From a virus, in the IMG/VR virus record IMGVR_UViG_3300030380_003017, positions 1 through 28,709 of that record: a DNA stretch of 28,709 nt; one strand, written 5' to 3'. The position numbers were made by a program, and so were the translations under genes. A model generated the notes under the pieces. That model was not told the DNA's origin and ran no database searches. It saw only the letters and a program-made list of their open reading frames with translations. This document shows positions 15,482-22,176 of the stretch, one piece after another. The first letter of the stretch is position 1. The number at the start of each line of letters is the position of its first letter.

Positions 15482-16191
15482 TAAGAAGTATAGGTATAGC
15501 TATAGTTATCACAGTAGGTATGTTGTGGGCTTTTAGTGCATTAATGGATTCTGCTTTGGCAGATGTAACTGGTGCAGGATCAACCACTAACACACAGTCT
15601 ACTTCTGGTAGTTCTGCAACCAATACTGCTATCACTGGTGGCTATCACAGTGAGGCAACTACTAACTTTCAATCAGGATCATCTTCTAACACAACTACTA
15701 ACAACGAAACAACCAACAACGCATACACTGGTGATCAACGTGTCGTGCCTAGTTCTGCTGCACCTAGCTTATCTAATATGTCACAAGACGTATGTAGTAT
15801 AGCGGTAGTAGGTGGCATACAAAAGTTTGGTCTTGGCATATCTGCTGGTACAAGTAAACGTGATATAAATTGTGAAAGACTTAAACTTGCAAAAGCTCTT
15901 CATGACATGAATATGCGTGTGGCCAGTATAGCTTTACTATGTCAAAACCCAATGGTGTTTGAAGCTATGGCTCATGCTGGTACAAGTTGTCCGTTTTTAG
16001 GAGCTATAGGTACTGACGCTGAAGCTAAATGGAAAGAATATCCACAACTTAGACCTGATTACGAAGAATATACCAAGAACTTAAAGTACACGACAAGAAT
16101 AGACGATCAAAAAATAATAGACCTGGAGCAAGAAGAAGATGAGACAGTCATTAATTATTCTGGCGGTACTGTTCAGCTCGGTAGCGAGTAA
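15478..16191 (+). CDS. Exported protein with signal peptide, unknown
   Basis: A 237-residue protein with a clear secretion signal: MIRSIGIAIVITVGMLWAFS followed by a small-residue cleavage site near residues 27-29 (ALA). The next 70 residues are Ser/Thr/Asn-rich and probably disordered (TTNTQSTSGSSATNTAITGG). The C-terminal half is helical with three Cys or more (QDVCSIAVVGG, DINCERLKLAKALHDMNMRV, LLCQNPMVFEAMAHAGTSCP), possibly disulfide-bonded, and ends in an acidic tail. GGGGA precedes the ATG. It is directly followed by a second exported protein, overlapping it by 53 bases, so both probably act together in the host periplasm or at the surface. Confidence 0.75.
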   Translation: MIRSIGIAIVITVGMLWAFSALMDSALADVTGAGSTTNTQSTSGSSATNTAITGGYHSEATTNFQSGSSSNTTTNNETTNNAYTGDQRVVPSSAAPSLSNMSQDVCSIAVVGGIQKFGLGISAGTSKRDINCERLKLAKALHDMNMRVASIALLCQNPMVFEAMAHAGTSCPFLGAIGTDAEAKWKEYPQLRPDYEEYTKNLKYTTRIDDQKIIDLEQEEDETVINYSGGTVQLGSE

Positions 16192-17938
16192 AGCAACAGA
16201 CGTAGTTTTACCCGACACTCCCAACGTAGGTGACACCACTACTATCACTACCGTTACTTCAGGTAATCCTGTAACGACAGGTAATTTAATATCACAAGAC
16301 TTTGATGATGGTACTTGGAACGGGACTATATTTCCTGACAACTCAGACCTTAATCACTCAACTTGGTTGACTGGTAAAGAAAACACTTACGCAGAGACAG
16401 TCATAAACTCGACAGACTATTTGACGTTAGAAGAAATGAAACAAGGTTTTACTTCTAATTTTACTGCTGACATAAGGTGGTGGAACTCAGTTGAGTCTAT
16501 CGTTACAATGTCACAAACTGCATCCAACGGTGTTGACACTACTACCCAAAGTACAACCTTTGTCGATACTACCAATCATAATTATCAGTTAAATAATTAC
16601 GGTAATACTTTAATTATGAACGCTGATCCTAATATGACGCACGGTACTATGACGTATCGTTTTGATTTTGACATTACCAACAATAATCAAGCAAGTTATA
16701 ACGGTGGTCATGCTGGAGTTGATGTGACCAACCCAATGGCAACAGTTAATTACACATCTTTGTCCAGTACCACTGTCACGACAATAGAGTATTGTTGGCA
16801 AAAGGTGCCAAGCACTTGTCCTGCTACAGAAGAATTAGCAGCAGTAGAAGAAGTTATCCAAAACATACCTGAAGATTTTTATATCCCTGAAGAATTTGTG
16901 GTGTATGCCATACCTGAAACTATCACTTACTTTGTGCCTGAAGAAATAGAATTAGAAAATGACTTTGAGCCTGTAATATATGAGTTACCTCCAATGGAGA
17001 TCAGTATGGATGATATGCAGATTGAAAGTATTGAAGTAGAAGTGATGTCAATGGATGCCACTGATATGATGCCTAACTTCGAAAACATAGAAGTATTTGA
17101 CCAAGAACTAAGTATGCCTGAGACTGACTACTTTGATATTGGTATGCCAAGTGATATGGAGATGTTTGAAGTAGCACCAATGAGTACAGAAGAACTTGTT
17201 GAGATGTTTACTGACGAGCCTGAGTTTATTGAAGAACCCATGGATGAGCCTGTTATGGAGATTGTGACAGAAAAACCACCTATGGAAGAAACTCCAATCG
17301 AAGATATTAAAGAACCTCTTATGATGGCATCGGCTGAATCTGAACCCATCATAGAAGAAAAACCCATGCAAGAAGTTGTAATGGAAGAAGCGATAGATGA
17401 ACAAATTGAAGAACAACCCAGTAGCGAAGAACTTGTTGCAGACGAACCAGTATCAGAGCCAAAGACTACCGAACAAGAAGAAGTTGTCGAGAAACCAGTT
17501 GAAACAAAGATTGAGTCAAAGCCTGACGCAACAGTGGAAGAAGATATAACTACTGAAAAACCTAAAATAAATATAGCTAACATAGAACGAGTTATTAAAG
17601 AACAAGTGACTAGTAAAATACAACAGGTCACTGCAACCTTAGATGTAGTCAATGCTATTTTAAGTAAAGAGATGACTGCTAATCAACCTGACTTGTCATC
17701 TTACACGGCACTTAACAATGCTATGATTGATAACCGTCAACTACCTGGTGGCAATCCTGCGTTCTTTGACCAAGTTGCACTAGTAGGTTATGACAAAACT
17801 ATTTATCAAAATCAAATATCAATGGCAACGATAGATCCAGTGGCCCAACACGAAGTCAAAATGGATGTTGCTAGAGACAAAACTAACAAAGCATATAGAA
17901 AATTAAAGGAGCTTATTGATGCAAGGAATGGTATCTAA
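16139..17938 (+). CDS. Large exported protein with long acidic Met/Pro/Glu-rich region
   Basis: A 599-residue protein starting with a signal peptide (MRQSLIILAVLFSSVASKA, cleavage probably after A19). Residues about 20-220 form a Thr/Asn-rich beta domain (TTITTVTSGNPVTTGN; a CWQKVPSTCP Cys pair near 217-226). Residues about 230-480 are an extended, strongly acidic stretch of Glu, Pro, Met and Val (PEEFVVYAIPETITYFVPEE; EEPMDEPVMEIVTEKPPMEE). Residues about 480-599 are a helical C-terminal domain (IERVIKEQVTSKIQQVTATL). The long Pro/Glu arm could span the periplasm as in TonB- or TolA-style proteins, but there is no basic arm or TM anchor. No family was recognised. Confidence 0.75.
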   Translation: MRQSLIILAVLFSSVASKATDVVLPDTPNVGDTTTITTVTSGNPVTTGNLISQDFDDGTWNGTIFPDNSDLNHSTWLTGKENTYAETVINSTDYLTLEEMKQGFTSNFTADIRWWNSVESIVTMSQTASNGVDTTTQSTTFVDTTNHNYQLNNYGNTLIMNADPNMTHGTMTYRFDFDITNNNQASYNGGHAGVDVTNPMATVNYTSLSSTTVTTIEYCWQKVPSTCPATEELAAVEEVIQNIPEDFYIPEEFVVYAIPETITYFVPEEIELENDFEPVIYELPPMEISMDDMQIESIEVEVMSMDATDMMPNFENIEVFDQELSMPETDYFDIGMPSDMEMFEVAPMSTEELVEMFTDEPEFIEEPMDEPVMEIVTEKPPMEETPIEDIKEPLMMASAESEPIIEEKPMQEVVMEEAIDEQIEEQPSSEELVADEPVSEPKTTEQEEVVEKPVETKIESKPDATVEEDITTEKPKINIANIERVIKEQVTSKIQQVTATLDVVNAILSKEMTANQPDLSSYTALNNAMIDNRQLPGGNPAFFDQVALVGYDKTIYQNQISMATIDPVAQHEVKMDVARDKTNKAYRKLKELIDARNGI

Positions 17939-18197
17939 ATTACAAACTATTGGAATGTTAATCGCACTCGTATCTGCCATTGGTGGTGGGTTCTATACTT
18001 GGGGTACGTTTAACCAAAGACTAGACGTTATTGAGGATAAAGAGTTTGTAGTAAATCAAGAAGTAGATTTAACTGAAGTTTATAAAGCTATTGAAGAACT
18101 AAGAGGTGACATCAAGATTAATGGAGCTGCCTTAGATTACTTAGAAGCAAGGCTAGAAGAATTTAAGACAGCTCAATCTAATCCGTTATTAAATTAA
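17919..18197 (+). CDS. Single-TM coiled-coil protein, i-spanin-like shape
   Basis: A 92-residue protein starting at the ATG that follows AAAGGAG by 7 bases; a TTG one codon upstream is rejected. An N-terminal TM segment (about 7-28; LQTIGMLIALVSAIGGGFYT) is followed by an acidic helix with heptad spacing (LDVIEDKEFVVNQEVDLTEV; YLEARLEEFKTAQ). This N-in, periplasmic coiled-coil shape is that of inner-membrane spanins, but also of many phage membrane proteins of unknown role. It is the last gene of the rightward late operon and meets the leftward operon with a 3-base gap. Confidence 0.7.
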   Translation: MQGMVSKLQTIGMLIALVSAIGGGFYTWGTFNQRLDVIEDKEFVVNQEVDLTEVYKAIEELRGDIKINGAALDYLEARLEEFKTAQSNPLLN

Positions 18198-18200
18198 TTT

Positions 18201-18407
18201 TTAACAATCATTATTATCAACTTGAACAATCTCATATTCAGATTGTTCATACGCTTCCATATAAAGTTCGTCTTTAGCTTTCTTTTTATTAAACCAAGCA
18301 GTTAATTGCTGTGAGCAATGTTCCTTAGTTTTTTGCTTATCATTACCCATTGCGAGAGCTTTGACTTGACCGCTTGGGTTTTTAGCAACAAAAGTAAATT
18401 TATACAT
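18201..18407 (-). CDS. Small protein of unknown function
   Basis: A 68-residue protein beginning MYKFTFVAKNPSG, then a Lys-rich helix (DKQKTKEHCSQQLTAWFNKK), and ending acidic (EYEIVQVDNNDC). It has the leader AAAGGAGTATAAAAATG, the typical start signal of leftward genes here. It is the last leftward gene and stops 3 bases from the end of the rightward operon. A perfect inverted repeat (18223-18249) lies inside its 3' part. No family was recognised. Confidence 0.65.
   Translation of the reverse strand: MYKFTFVAKNPSGQVKALAMGNDKQKTKEHCSQQLTAWFNKKKAKDELYMEAYEQSEYEIVQVDNNDC
18223..18249. repeat. Perfect inverted repeat at the convergent junction
   Basis: The arms TGAACAATCT (18223-18232) and AGATTGTTCA (18240-18249) are exact reverse complements with the 7-base loop CATATTC. 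The element lies in the 3' coding end of the last leftward gene, 26 bases inside the convergent junction. There is no T-run on either side, so it is not a classical intrinsic terminator; it could still slow RNA polymerase or protect 3' ends. Confidence 0.5.
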
Positions 18408-18497
18408 TTTTATACTCCTTTAGTTATTATTTATAAAAAGATTATCTTACATAATTGTGGCAACATTGTGTCCAAATTAAAATTTTTTTTTGGGTTG

Positions 18498-18866
18498 TTA
18501 TCTCATAAATCTTTTTAGCATTTCGGTTGGATCAACCCCATCACTGGCTAAGACTTGCTGATAGAGTTTATAAACAAAATCACCGTGTAAGTTAGCCAAT
18601 GAGCATACAACCTTAAAATCTTCATCTTGTTTCTCAAACCACATACGAGCTTCTAAACAGTTATGATAATCTTTTAGTCGTGCTTGAGATAGCTTATAGC
18701 CATGACTATCGGTGATGTCGTATTTATTTGGCCCAGTCTTTTTCGGTGAGTAGTGTATTTGGGTGTCGTTAAAATCTAATTTAGCGTCATGTACTGACTG
18801 CATGATAACACTAACCCATAGTAAGACTTCGCCTGTAAGATTGAATGACTGTTCAATCGGTTCCAC
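18498..18866 (-). CDS. Conserved-looking phage protein, unknown
   Basis: A 122-residue protein whose only good start is GTG, lying 3 bases after the stop of the upstream gene. The N-terminal helix LTGEVLLWVSVIMQSVHDAK (about 10-29) is typical of a family of small phage proteins, as is the second half: CLEARMWFEKQDEDFKVVCS with LANLHGDFVYKLYQQVL. That second block resembles the ARxWF...F..VC..L.LD..Y pattern I associate with many phage early proteins of unknown role. No membrane or catalytic motif is visible. It lacks the GAGTATA leader and is probably translated by coupling. Confidence 0.7.
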   Translation of the reverse strand: MEPIEQSFNLTGEVLLWVSVIMQSVHDAKLDFNDTQIHYSPKKTGPNKYDITDSHGYKLSQARLKDYHNCLEARMWFEKQDEDFKVVCSLANLHGDFVYKLYQQVLASDGVDPTEMLKRFMR

Positions 18867-18869
18867 AAA

Positions 18870-19193
18870 TCAGACAGATTGTCTTTTGTTGGCACTTATA
18901 GTTTGCCATAACTGACAGATCAGTTTGTTGTGATCCATTTTATATTCTAATTGTAGATACCGTTGTTCGGCTGCTCGTAATGCCGATAGATGCGTTATGT
19001 ACTTTTGATGAGCTAGAGCTTCTATCTCTCTGGCCGACACACTCATATTAGAACTGACTTGTGACATCAACTCAGCTTTTATAGTTTTACTAAAACGATC
19101 TAAGTCGTGATAGTCAGCCTTGGCTTTCGCCATATCATCTTCATTGGTAATCATCCAATCAAGAGCAGATTGTACTTGTTGTTCTGTAATCAT
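18870..19193 (-). CDS. Helical phage protein, unknown
   Basis: A 107-residue, all-helical protein starting MITEQQVQSALDWMITNEDD. I chose the ATG at 19193 rather than the longer frame up to 19265 because it has the leader GGGAGTATCAAATATG and a 4-base ATGA overlap with the stop of the upstream gene; the extra 24 residues of the longer frame are Lys-rich and look like antisense noise. The rest forms long amphipathic helices (AKADYHDLDRFSKTIKAELM; YITHLSALRAAEQRYLQLEY), probably a coiled coil. The function is unknown; its genes on the upstream side are DNA modification enzymes. Confidence 0.75.
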   Translation of the reverse strand: MITEQQVQSALDWMITNEDDMAKAKADYHDLDRFSKTIKAELMSQVSSNMSVSAREIEALAHQKYITHLSALRAAEQRYLQLEYKMDHNKLICQLWQTISANKRQSV

Positions 19194-19690
19194 ATTTGAT
19201 ACTCCCATCTTATTTTTTTTGAATTTGATTGTAATTTGTTTCTTTTTCTTGTTTTTGTATTCCATTCAAGCAAAGGTACCTCACTAGCAACAAACCAATT
19301 ACTTGCCTTATATATAGTACCATTATGAACATCCTTATCTTGATATGATATAAGGCGAGTTATATCTTCAAATTTAATTTTTATTTCTTTAATCATTTTA
19401 GATATAGTAAAAGATGCCGTATTCTTTGGACATACATTTGATAAAGCCATTCTTCTTAATTCCAACATAGATGAACTTTTTTTAAATCTATTTGAAGCAA
19501 CAGGACTAGACCAAATACCAACTCCAATTATTGCTTCTTTATATTTAAAAACATAGCAAACATAATGTTTACTTCTAACTACATTTGACCAATGTAATTT
19601 GGGTAATCTACTGTGCCATATTTCATTTAACATACACGCAATTTGAGCTCTGGTTTCCTCTATTTTAATATCTTTGACAGAATCAATCAT
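19190..19690 (-). CDS. Mom-like GNAT-fold DNA modification protein
   Basis: A 166-residue protein with the layout of phage Mu Mom and related GNAT-fold proteins, which add a carbamoylmethyl group to adenine in DNA so that restriction enzymes cannot cut. Recognisable parts: LHWSNVVRSKHYVCYVFKYK (about 32-51) followed by strand AIIGVGIWSSP; LELRRMALSNVCPKNTASFT (about 76-95), the cofactor-side strand and helix; and LISYQDKDVHNGTIYKASNW (113-132), equivalent to the Mom SYxDxxxGHxGTxYxAxxW block. D118 and S115 are candidates for key polar residues. Leader TTGGAGTATTAATG, with a TAATG overlap to the next gene. It is part of a cluster with a Dam-like protein. Activity is inferred. Confidence 0.75.
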   Translation of the reverse strand: MIDSVKDIKIEETRAQIACMLNEIWHSRLPKLHWSNVVRSKHYVCYVFKYKEAIIGVGIWSSPVASNRFKKSSSMLELRRMALSNVCPKNTASFTISKMIKEIKIKFEDITRLISYQDKDVHNGTIYKASNWFVASEVPLLEWNTKTRKRNKLQSNSKKIRWEYQI

Positions 19691-20178
19691 TAATACTCCA
19701 ATTCGTAATCGTTTTTGTTTATCTCGTAGACATTAACTTTCTTACCCTCGCAAAAAATATTAATGACAACTTCTAACGCAGACTGATTTTTTTCACTCTG
19801 ATGTTTCTGTTGTAAAATACGATACTCTAATTCTCTTTTATTGAGAAGTCTTTTGTTCACTTTTTGTTCTGGCTTTGTTGCCTGTTGTTTCGCTAAATGT
19901 TCTTTATCCATATATTCCTCATGGTGAGTTTCTAATTCACCAAAAGGAATACGATAGAGCTTGACACTAGGATTTGATTTTAACGGAGTAAGGGGATATT
20001 TCTCCGCAAAGGCTTTGGTACATACCTTGTACCCATCCCATAACTTGCTGCCACTCTTTCTACGGTAGTCACAGTACACATGGATAACATTGGATTGCCG
20101 AAATAGGTAACTGCCTAATCCGACAACCCAACTACCTCCTGACCATTGGGGAAACTTAAGATGAAAGTCCCTTGCCAT
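19690..20178 (-). CDS. Unknown protein between the two modification genes
   Basis: A 162-residue protein starting MARDFHLKFPQWSGGSWVVG. I prefer the ATG at 20178 over one six codons upstream because the leader ACAGAGAGTATAATG is placed exactly as at other leftward genes. The N-terminal 90 residues look globular (YLFRQSNVIHVYCDYRRKSG; LWDGYKVCTKAFAEKYPLTP). The C-terminal part is a charged helix with Lys, Glu and Gln (residues about 95-135). It lies between Mom-like and Dam-like genes, overlapping both at its ends, so a role in the same modification pathway is a fair guess. No family was recognised. Confidence 0.7.
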   Translation of the reverse strand: MARDFHLKFPQWSGGSWVVGLGSYLFRQSNVIHVYCDYRRKSGSKLWDGYKVCTKAFAEKYPLTPLKSNPSVKLYRIPFGELETHHEEYMDKEHLAKQQATKPEQKVNKRLLNKRELEYRILQQKHQSEKNQSALEVVINIFCEGKKVNVYEINKNDYELEY

Positions 20179-20695
20179 TATACTCTCTGTTATCAACTAT
20201 TACTATCATAAGAGGTCGTAAATAACCACGTTCAGGCATTACACCATCATCGGTAGCCATTTTAAAACCATTTAGATGATCTGTTTTAATCAAAAACCTT
20301 ATTTGTACTCGGTCTTTTGGCTTATGATATTTATTGCACCAAAAATATTTATGAAAATATTTTGTATTAGTTCCACTTGGTAATAAAAATACAGTCATGC
20401 ATTTTGAATTAAAGGCTTTGGCAACAAACTTTGGTATGCTTGAGTTGTACATAGGATGACAATAAACTATTTCATTATCCCAATTTTGGTCTAAAGCTGA
20501 CCTCTCTTTTGTCCAATATTTATCAACTAAATGATTTTTATCAGAGGCACAAGCATCCACAGTAAATTGAAACTCTTGTGATAACTCATGCCATATTTCT
20601 TGCGGTGTGCGAATGTACTCCATTTTTAAAAACTTTTTTTTACCGTAAGTCTCATACGCACTTTGTTTTTTATCTAGTAAATTGTGATGTACCAT
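20156..20695 (-). CDS. Phage Dam-family adenine methyltransferase-like protein with variant motif IV
   Basis: A 179-residue protein of the phage N6-adenine methyltransferase (Dam, PF05869) type. Landmarks: RTPQEIWHELSQEFQFTVDA (29-48) with the family's TP..(x)..F.FT.D.CA start; KYWTKERSALDQNW (59-72); the motif IV region WDNEIVYCHPMYNSSIPKFV (72-91); and TVFLLPSGTNTKYFHKYF (101-118). The usual catalytic NPPY is HPMY (80-83) here, read unambiguously from the codons CAT-CCT-ATG-TAC. Leader CTGAAAGAGTATAAAGATG. The enzyme may have altered chemistry, act as a DNA-binding partner, or be inactive as an adenine methylase. It overlaps a Mom-like gene cluster. Confidence 0.75.
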   Translation of the reverse strand: MVHHNLLDKKQSAYETYGKKKFLKMEYIRTPQEIWHELSQEFQFTVDACASDKNHLVDKYWTKERSALDQNWDNEIVYCHPMYNSSIPKFVAKAFNSKCMTVFLLPSGTNTKYFHKYFWCNKYHKPKDRVQIRFLIKTDHLNGFKMATDDGVMPERGYLRPLMIVIVDNREYNGKGLSS

Positions 20696-20834
20696 CTTTA
20701 TACTCTTTCAGTTTAGAATTATTCTCAACTGCGTCATCAAATCGTTTACCTATTGACGCTAGGTTTTCTTTCATATCTTTAATTGACTCAATCAAAGACT
20801 GGATCTCACTATTTATATTAGAATGGGGTGTCAT
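20670..20834 (-). CDS. Small coiled-coil protein
   Basis: A 54-residue ORF starting MTPHSNINSEIQSLIESIKD and ending DGTSQFTR. It is helical with regular hydrophobic spacing (IQSLIESIKDMKENLASIGK). I prefer the ATG at 20834 because AGAAAGG lies 9 bases upstream; an ATG 9 bases earlier lies directly on that signal. It overlaps the SSB-like gene by 17 bases and the Dam-like gene by 26, and fills what would be a gap between them. It may be an accessory subunit of either neighbour. No family was recognised. Confidence 0.6.
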   Translation of the reverse strand: MTPHSNINSEIQSLIESIKDMKENLASIGKRFDDAVENNSKLKEYKDGTSQFTR

Positions 20835-21285
20835 CGTTTTCATCCTTTCTGTAGTAGTTTAGAGCTTCATCACAATACGAACTTATTTGTTCACTACTTC
20901 GACCAGATGTTACACCTCTAGTCCATATACCAATAACCAACATACCTTCTTCTCTAGTATAACCACTAGTGCTTTCGGTAGGTTTAGCTTTTGGTGTGTA
21001 AGTTGGCGTACTTACTGTCGGTGGTGGTACGGCTGGTTCTGGATCTTGGTTCATAGCTTCACCGATACGCATAAACTTAGTAGCTGCAATATAGGCTCCT
21101 GCCTTACCACTTTTAGTCATACCTTCAACTTGCACGATATCATCTTTTGCAAATTCAGATAGATTAGCATTGGAATAGGCTTTATGTTCCTGGCCCTCTG
21201 CGTCATTGATAACGGTAAACCAATTATGTTTACCATCAACTCCGTAATCTTTTATTACTTTTATTTCACCTGTTACTGTTGTCAT
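20818..21285 (-). CDS. SSB-like OB-fold protein with acidic DDTPF tip
   Basis: A 155-residue putative single-stranded DNA-binding protein. Residues 1-75 look like an OB-fold (TGEIKVIKDYGVDGKHNWFT; DIVQVEGMTKSGKAGAYIAA). A Pro-rich linker follows (about 80-105; PEPAVPPPTVSTPTYTPKAK), then a short helical segment and an acidic end, DENDDTPF. The last five residues match the DDxPF tip by which bacterial SSBs recruit repair and replication enzymes. It starts with AAGGAGAGTATATG and its ATG overlaps the nuclease stop (ATGA). Pairing with a RecB-like nuclease suggests phage replication or recombination. The fold call is by eye. Confidence 0.65.
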   Translation of the reverse strand: MTTVTGEIKVIKDYGVDGKHNWFTVINDAEGQEHKAYSNANLSEFAKDDIVQVEGMTKSGKAGAYIAATKFMRIGEAMNQDPEPAVPPPTVSTPTYTPKAKPTESTSGYTREEGMLVIGIWTRGVTSGRSSEQISSYCDEALNYYRKDENDDTPF

Positions 21286-22076
21286 ATACTCTCCTTGAGT
21301 TTTATTAGTTGTTCGCTAGGATCATAATTTTTTAATAGCTTCCAATAAGTCAGTAGACTATTAAACATAGCAAGATGTCTTGCATGAGTGTCAGGATCCC
21401 AACGATGACTGACAATCAATTCCGTATTACTTCTATCAATAAAAATACTCATTCGTTCTGGTTTGACAACACCTATGCCTAAAGCATAACTGCTTAACTG
21501 CATACCATGTTCGTCATAAACTAAACTACTAGCTTTCTTACCCTCAATATTATCTTTAGTTTTAAAATCTATAAAAATACCAGACTCAGAATATAAATCT
21601 ATTTTACCACCATAACCTAGTGTATGACAGAATGATCCTTCTGCTACCCAAGTTTCATTAGGATATAATTCATCTAATAATTTTCTAACCGCTAGATATG
21701 GTTTGGTTTCTCGTTTACCTTGAAAGCCTTGTTCTATTTGTGCATGTATAATTGTACCGATCTCAGCAGCTTTCATACCTTGCTCTTTACTATCAGCTTT
21801 TACTCTTGATAAGAATTGGTAATCGTTTTCATCTTCTAAGCGTTCTAATGTTAAAGCTGCACTGATACCTTGATCTATCTTCCAGTTCTCAAGTCCAGGT
21901 TTAGCTGCAACACCTATGATACCTGTAACTGATGGTACATAAAATAATTTTCTTGCATCTCGTAATGTGGTTGGTCTGAGCTTACCGTTCTTACCTAAGA
22001 TTTCATACTGCGGATTACCTTTGTAATCATACCAATGACCTGACTCCGCTAAATGTTCTGTTTTGTGATTGCTCAT
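21282..22076 (-). CDS. RecB/Cas4-like PD-(D/E)XK exonuclease
   Basis: A 264-residue nuclease of the PD-(D/E)XK superfamily. Visible motifs: GTIIHAQIEQGF with H111 (107-118), E146 in WVAEGSF, GYGGKIDLYSESGIFIDFKT with D160 and D170-x-K172 (155-173) as the metal-binding core, and Q193-x3-Y197 (MQLSSYALG), the QxxxY motif typical of RecB-family nucleases. It would process DNA ends for recombination, replication or packaging, probably together with the SSB-like protein encoded immediately downstream. It is the first gene of this leftward unit; its leader AGAAAGAGTATAAATG follows a strong divergent promoter. Confidence 0.82.
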   Translation of the reverse strand: MSNHKTEHLAESGHWYDYKGNPQYEILGKNGKLRPTTLRDARKLFYVPSVTGIIGVAAKPGLENWKIDQGISAALTLERLEDENDYQFLSRVKADSKEQGMKAAEIGTIIHAQIEQGFQGKRETKPYLAVRKLLDELYPNETWVAEGSFCHTLGYGGKIDLYSESGIFIDFKTKDNIEGKKASSLVYDEHGMQLSSYALGIGVVKPERMSIFIDRSNTELIVSHRWDPDTHARHLAMFNSLLTYWKLLKNYDPSEQLIKLKESI

Positions 22077-22095
22077 TTATACTCTTTCTATTATA

Positions 22096-22113
22096 TTATA
22101 TAATATTATATAA
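22096..22113. repeat. 18-bp perfect palindrome over the leftward -10 box
   Basis: TTATATAATATTATATAA is its own reverse complement and covers the leftward -10 box. The half TTATATAATAT recurs at 22139-22149, next to the rightward -10 box. This arrangement suits an operator for a dimeric regulator, although A/T-only palindromes also arise by chance. Confidence 0.4.
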
Positions 22114-22133
22114 AACATCTTATCTATATTGAA
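22105..22133 (-). promoter_or_regulatory. Leftward promoter of the divergent region
   Basis: On the minus strand TTCAAT (22133-22128) and TATAAT (22110-22105) are spaced by 17 bases, a near-consensus sigma70 promoter. Transcription would start near 22098, giving a leader of about 20 bases that contains the AGAAAGAGTATA start signal of the nuclease gene. The -35 box overlaps that of the rightward promoter by five bases. Confidence 0.55.
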
Positions 22134-22157
22134 TAAAATTATATAATATAATATAAT
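22129..22157 (+). promoter_or_regulatory. Rightward promoter of the divergent region
   Basis: TTGAAT (22129-22134) and a perfect TATAAT (22152-22157) are separated by 17 bases. Transcription would start near 22164, only about 13 bases before the ATG at 22177, so the leader has no clear ribosome-binding site. It would drive the short rightward operon 22177-23987. Confidence 0.55.
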
Positions 22158-22176
22158 CTCGTTGATTTAAAAAATT

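Noticed and set aside
17128-17652. A 174-residue minus-strand frame rich in Ser and Thr
   Set aside because: It is the antisense of the Glu/Pro/Met-rich region of the 599-residue exported protein. Such acidic codons leave the opposite strand free of stops; it has no start signal, and its low-complexity composition is explained by the sense strand.
18482-18497. T-run in the leftward intergenic space
   Set aside because: A run of T/A without a GC-rich stem does not make an intrinsic terminator, and no hairpin was seen next to it.
19194-19265. N-terminal extension of the 107-residue leftward protein
   Set aside because: The added 24 residues are Lys-rich, overlap the Mom-like gene, and have no start signal, while the internal ATG has GGGAGTAT and an ATGA junction.
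20179-20196. Six-codon extension of the 162-residue protein
   Set aside because: The downstream ATG has the standard GAGTATAATG leader at the right distance.
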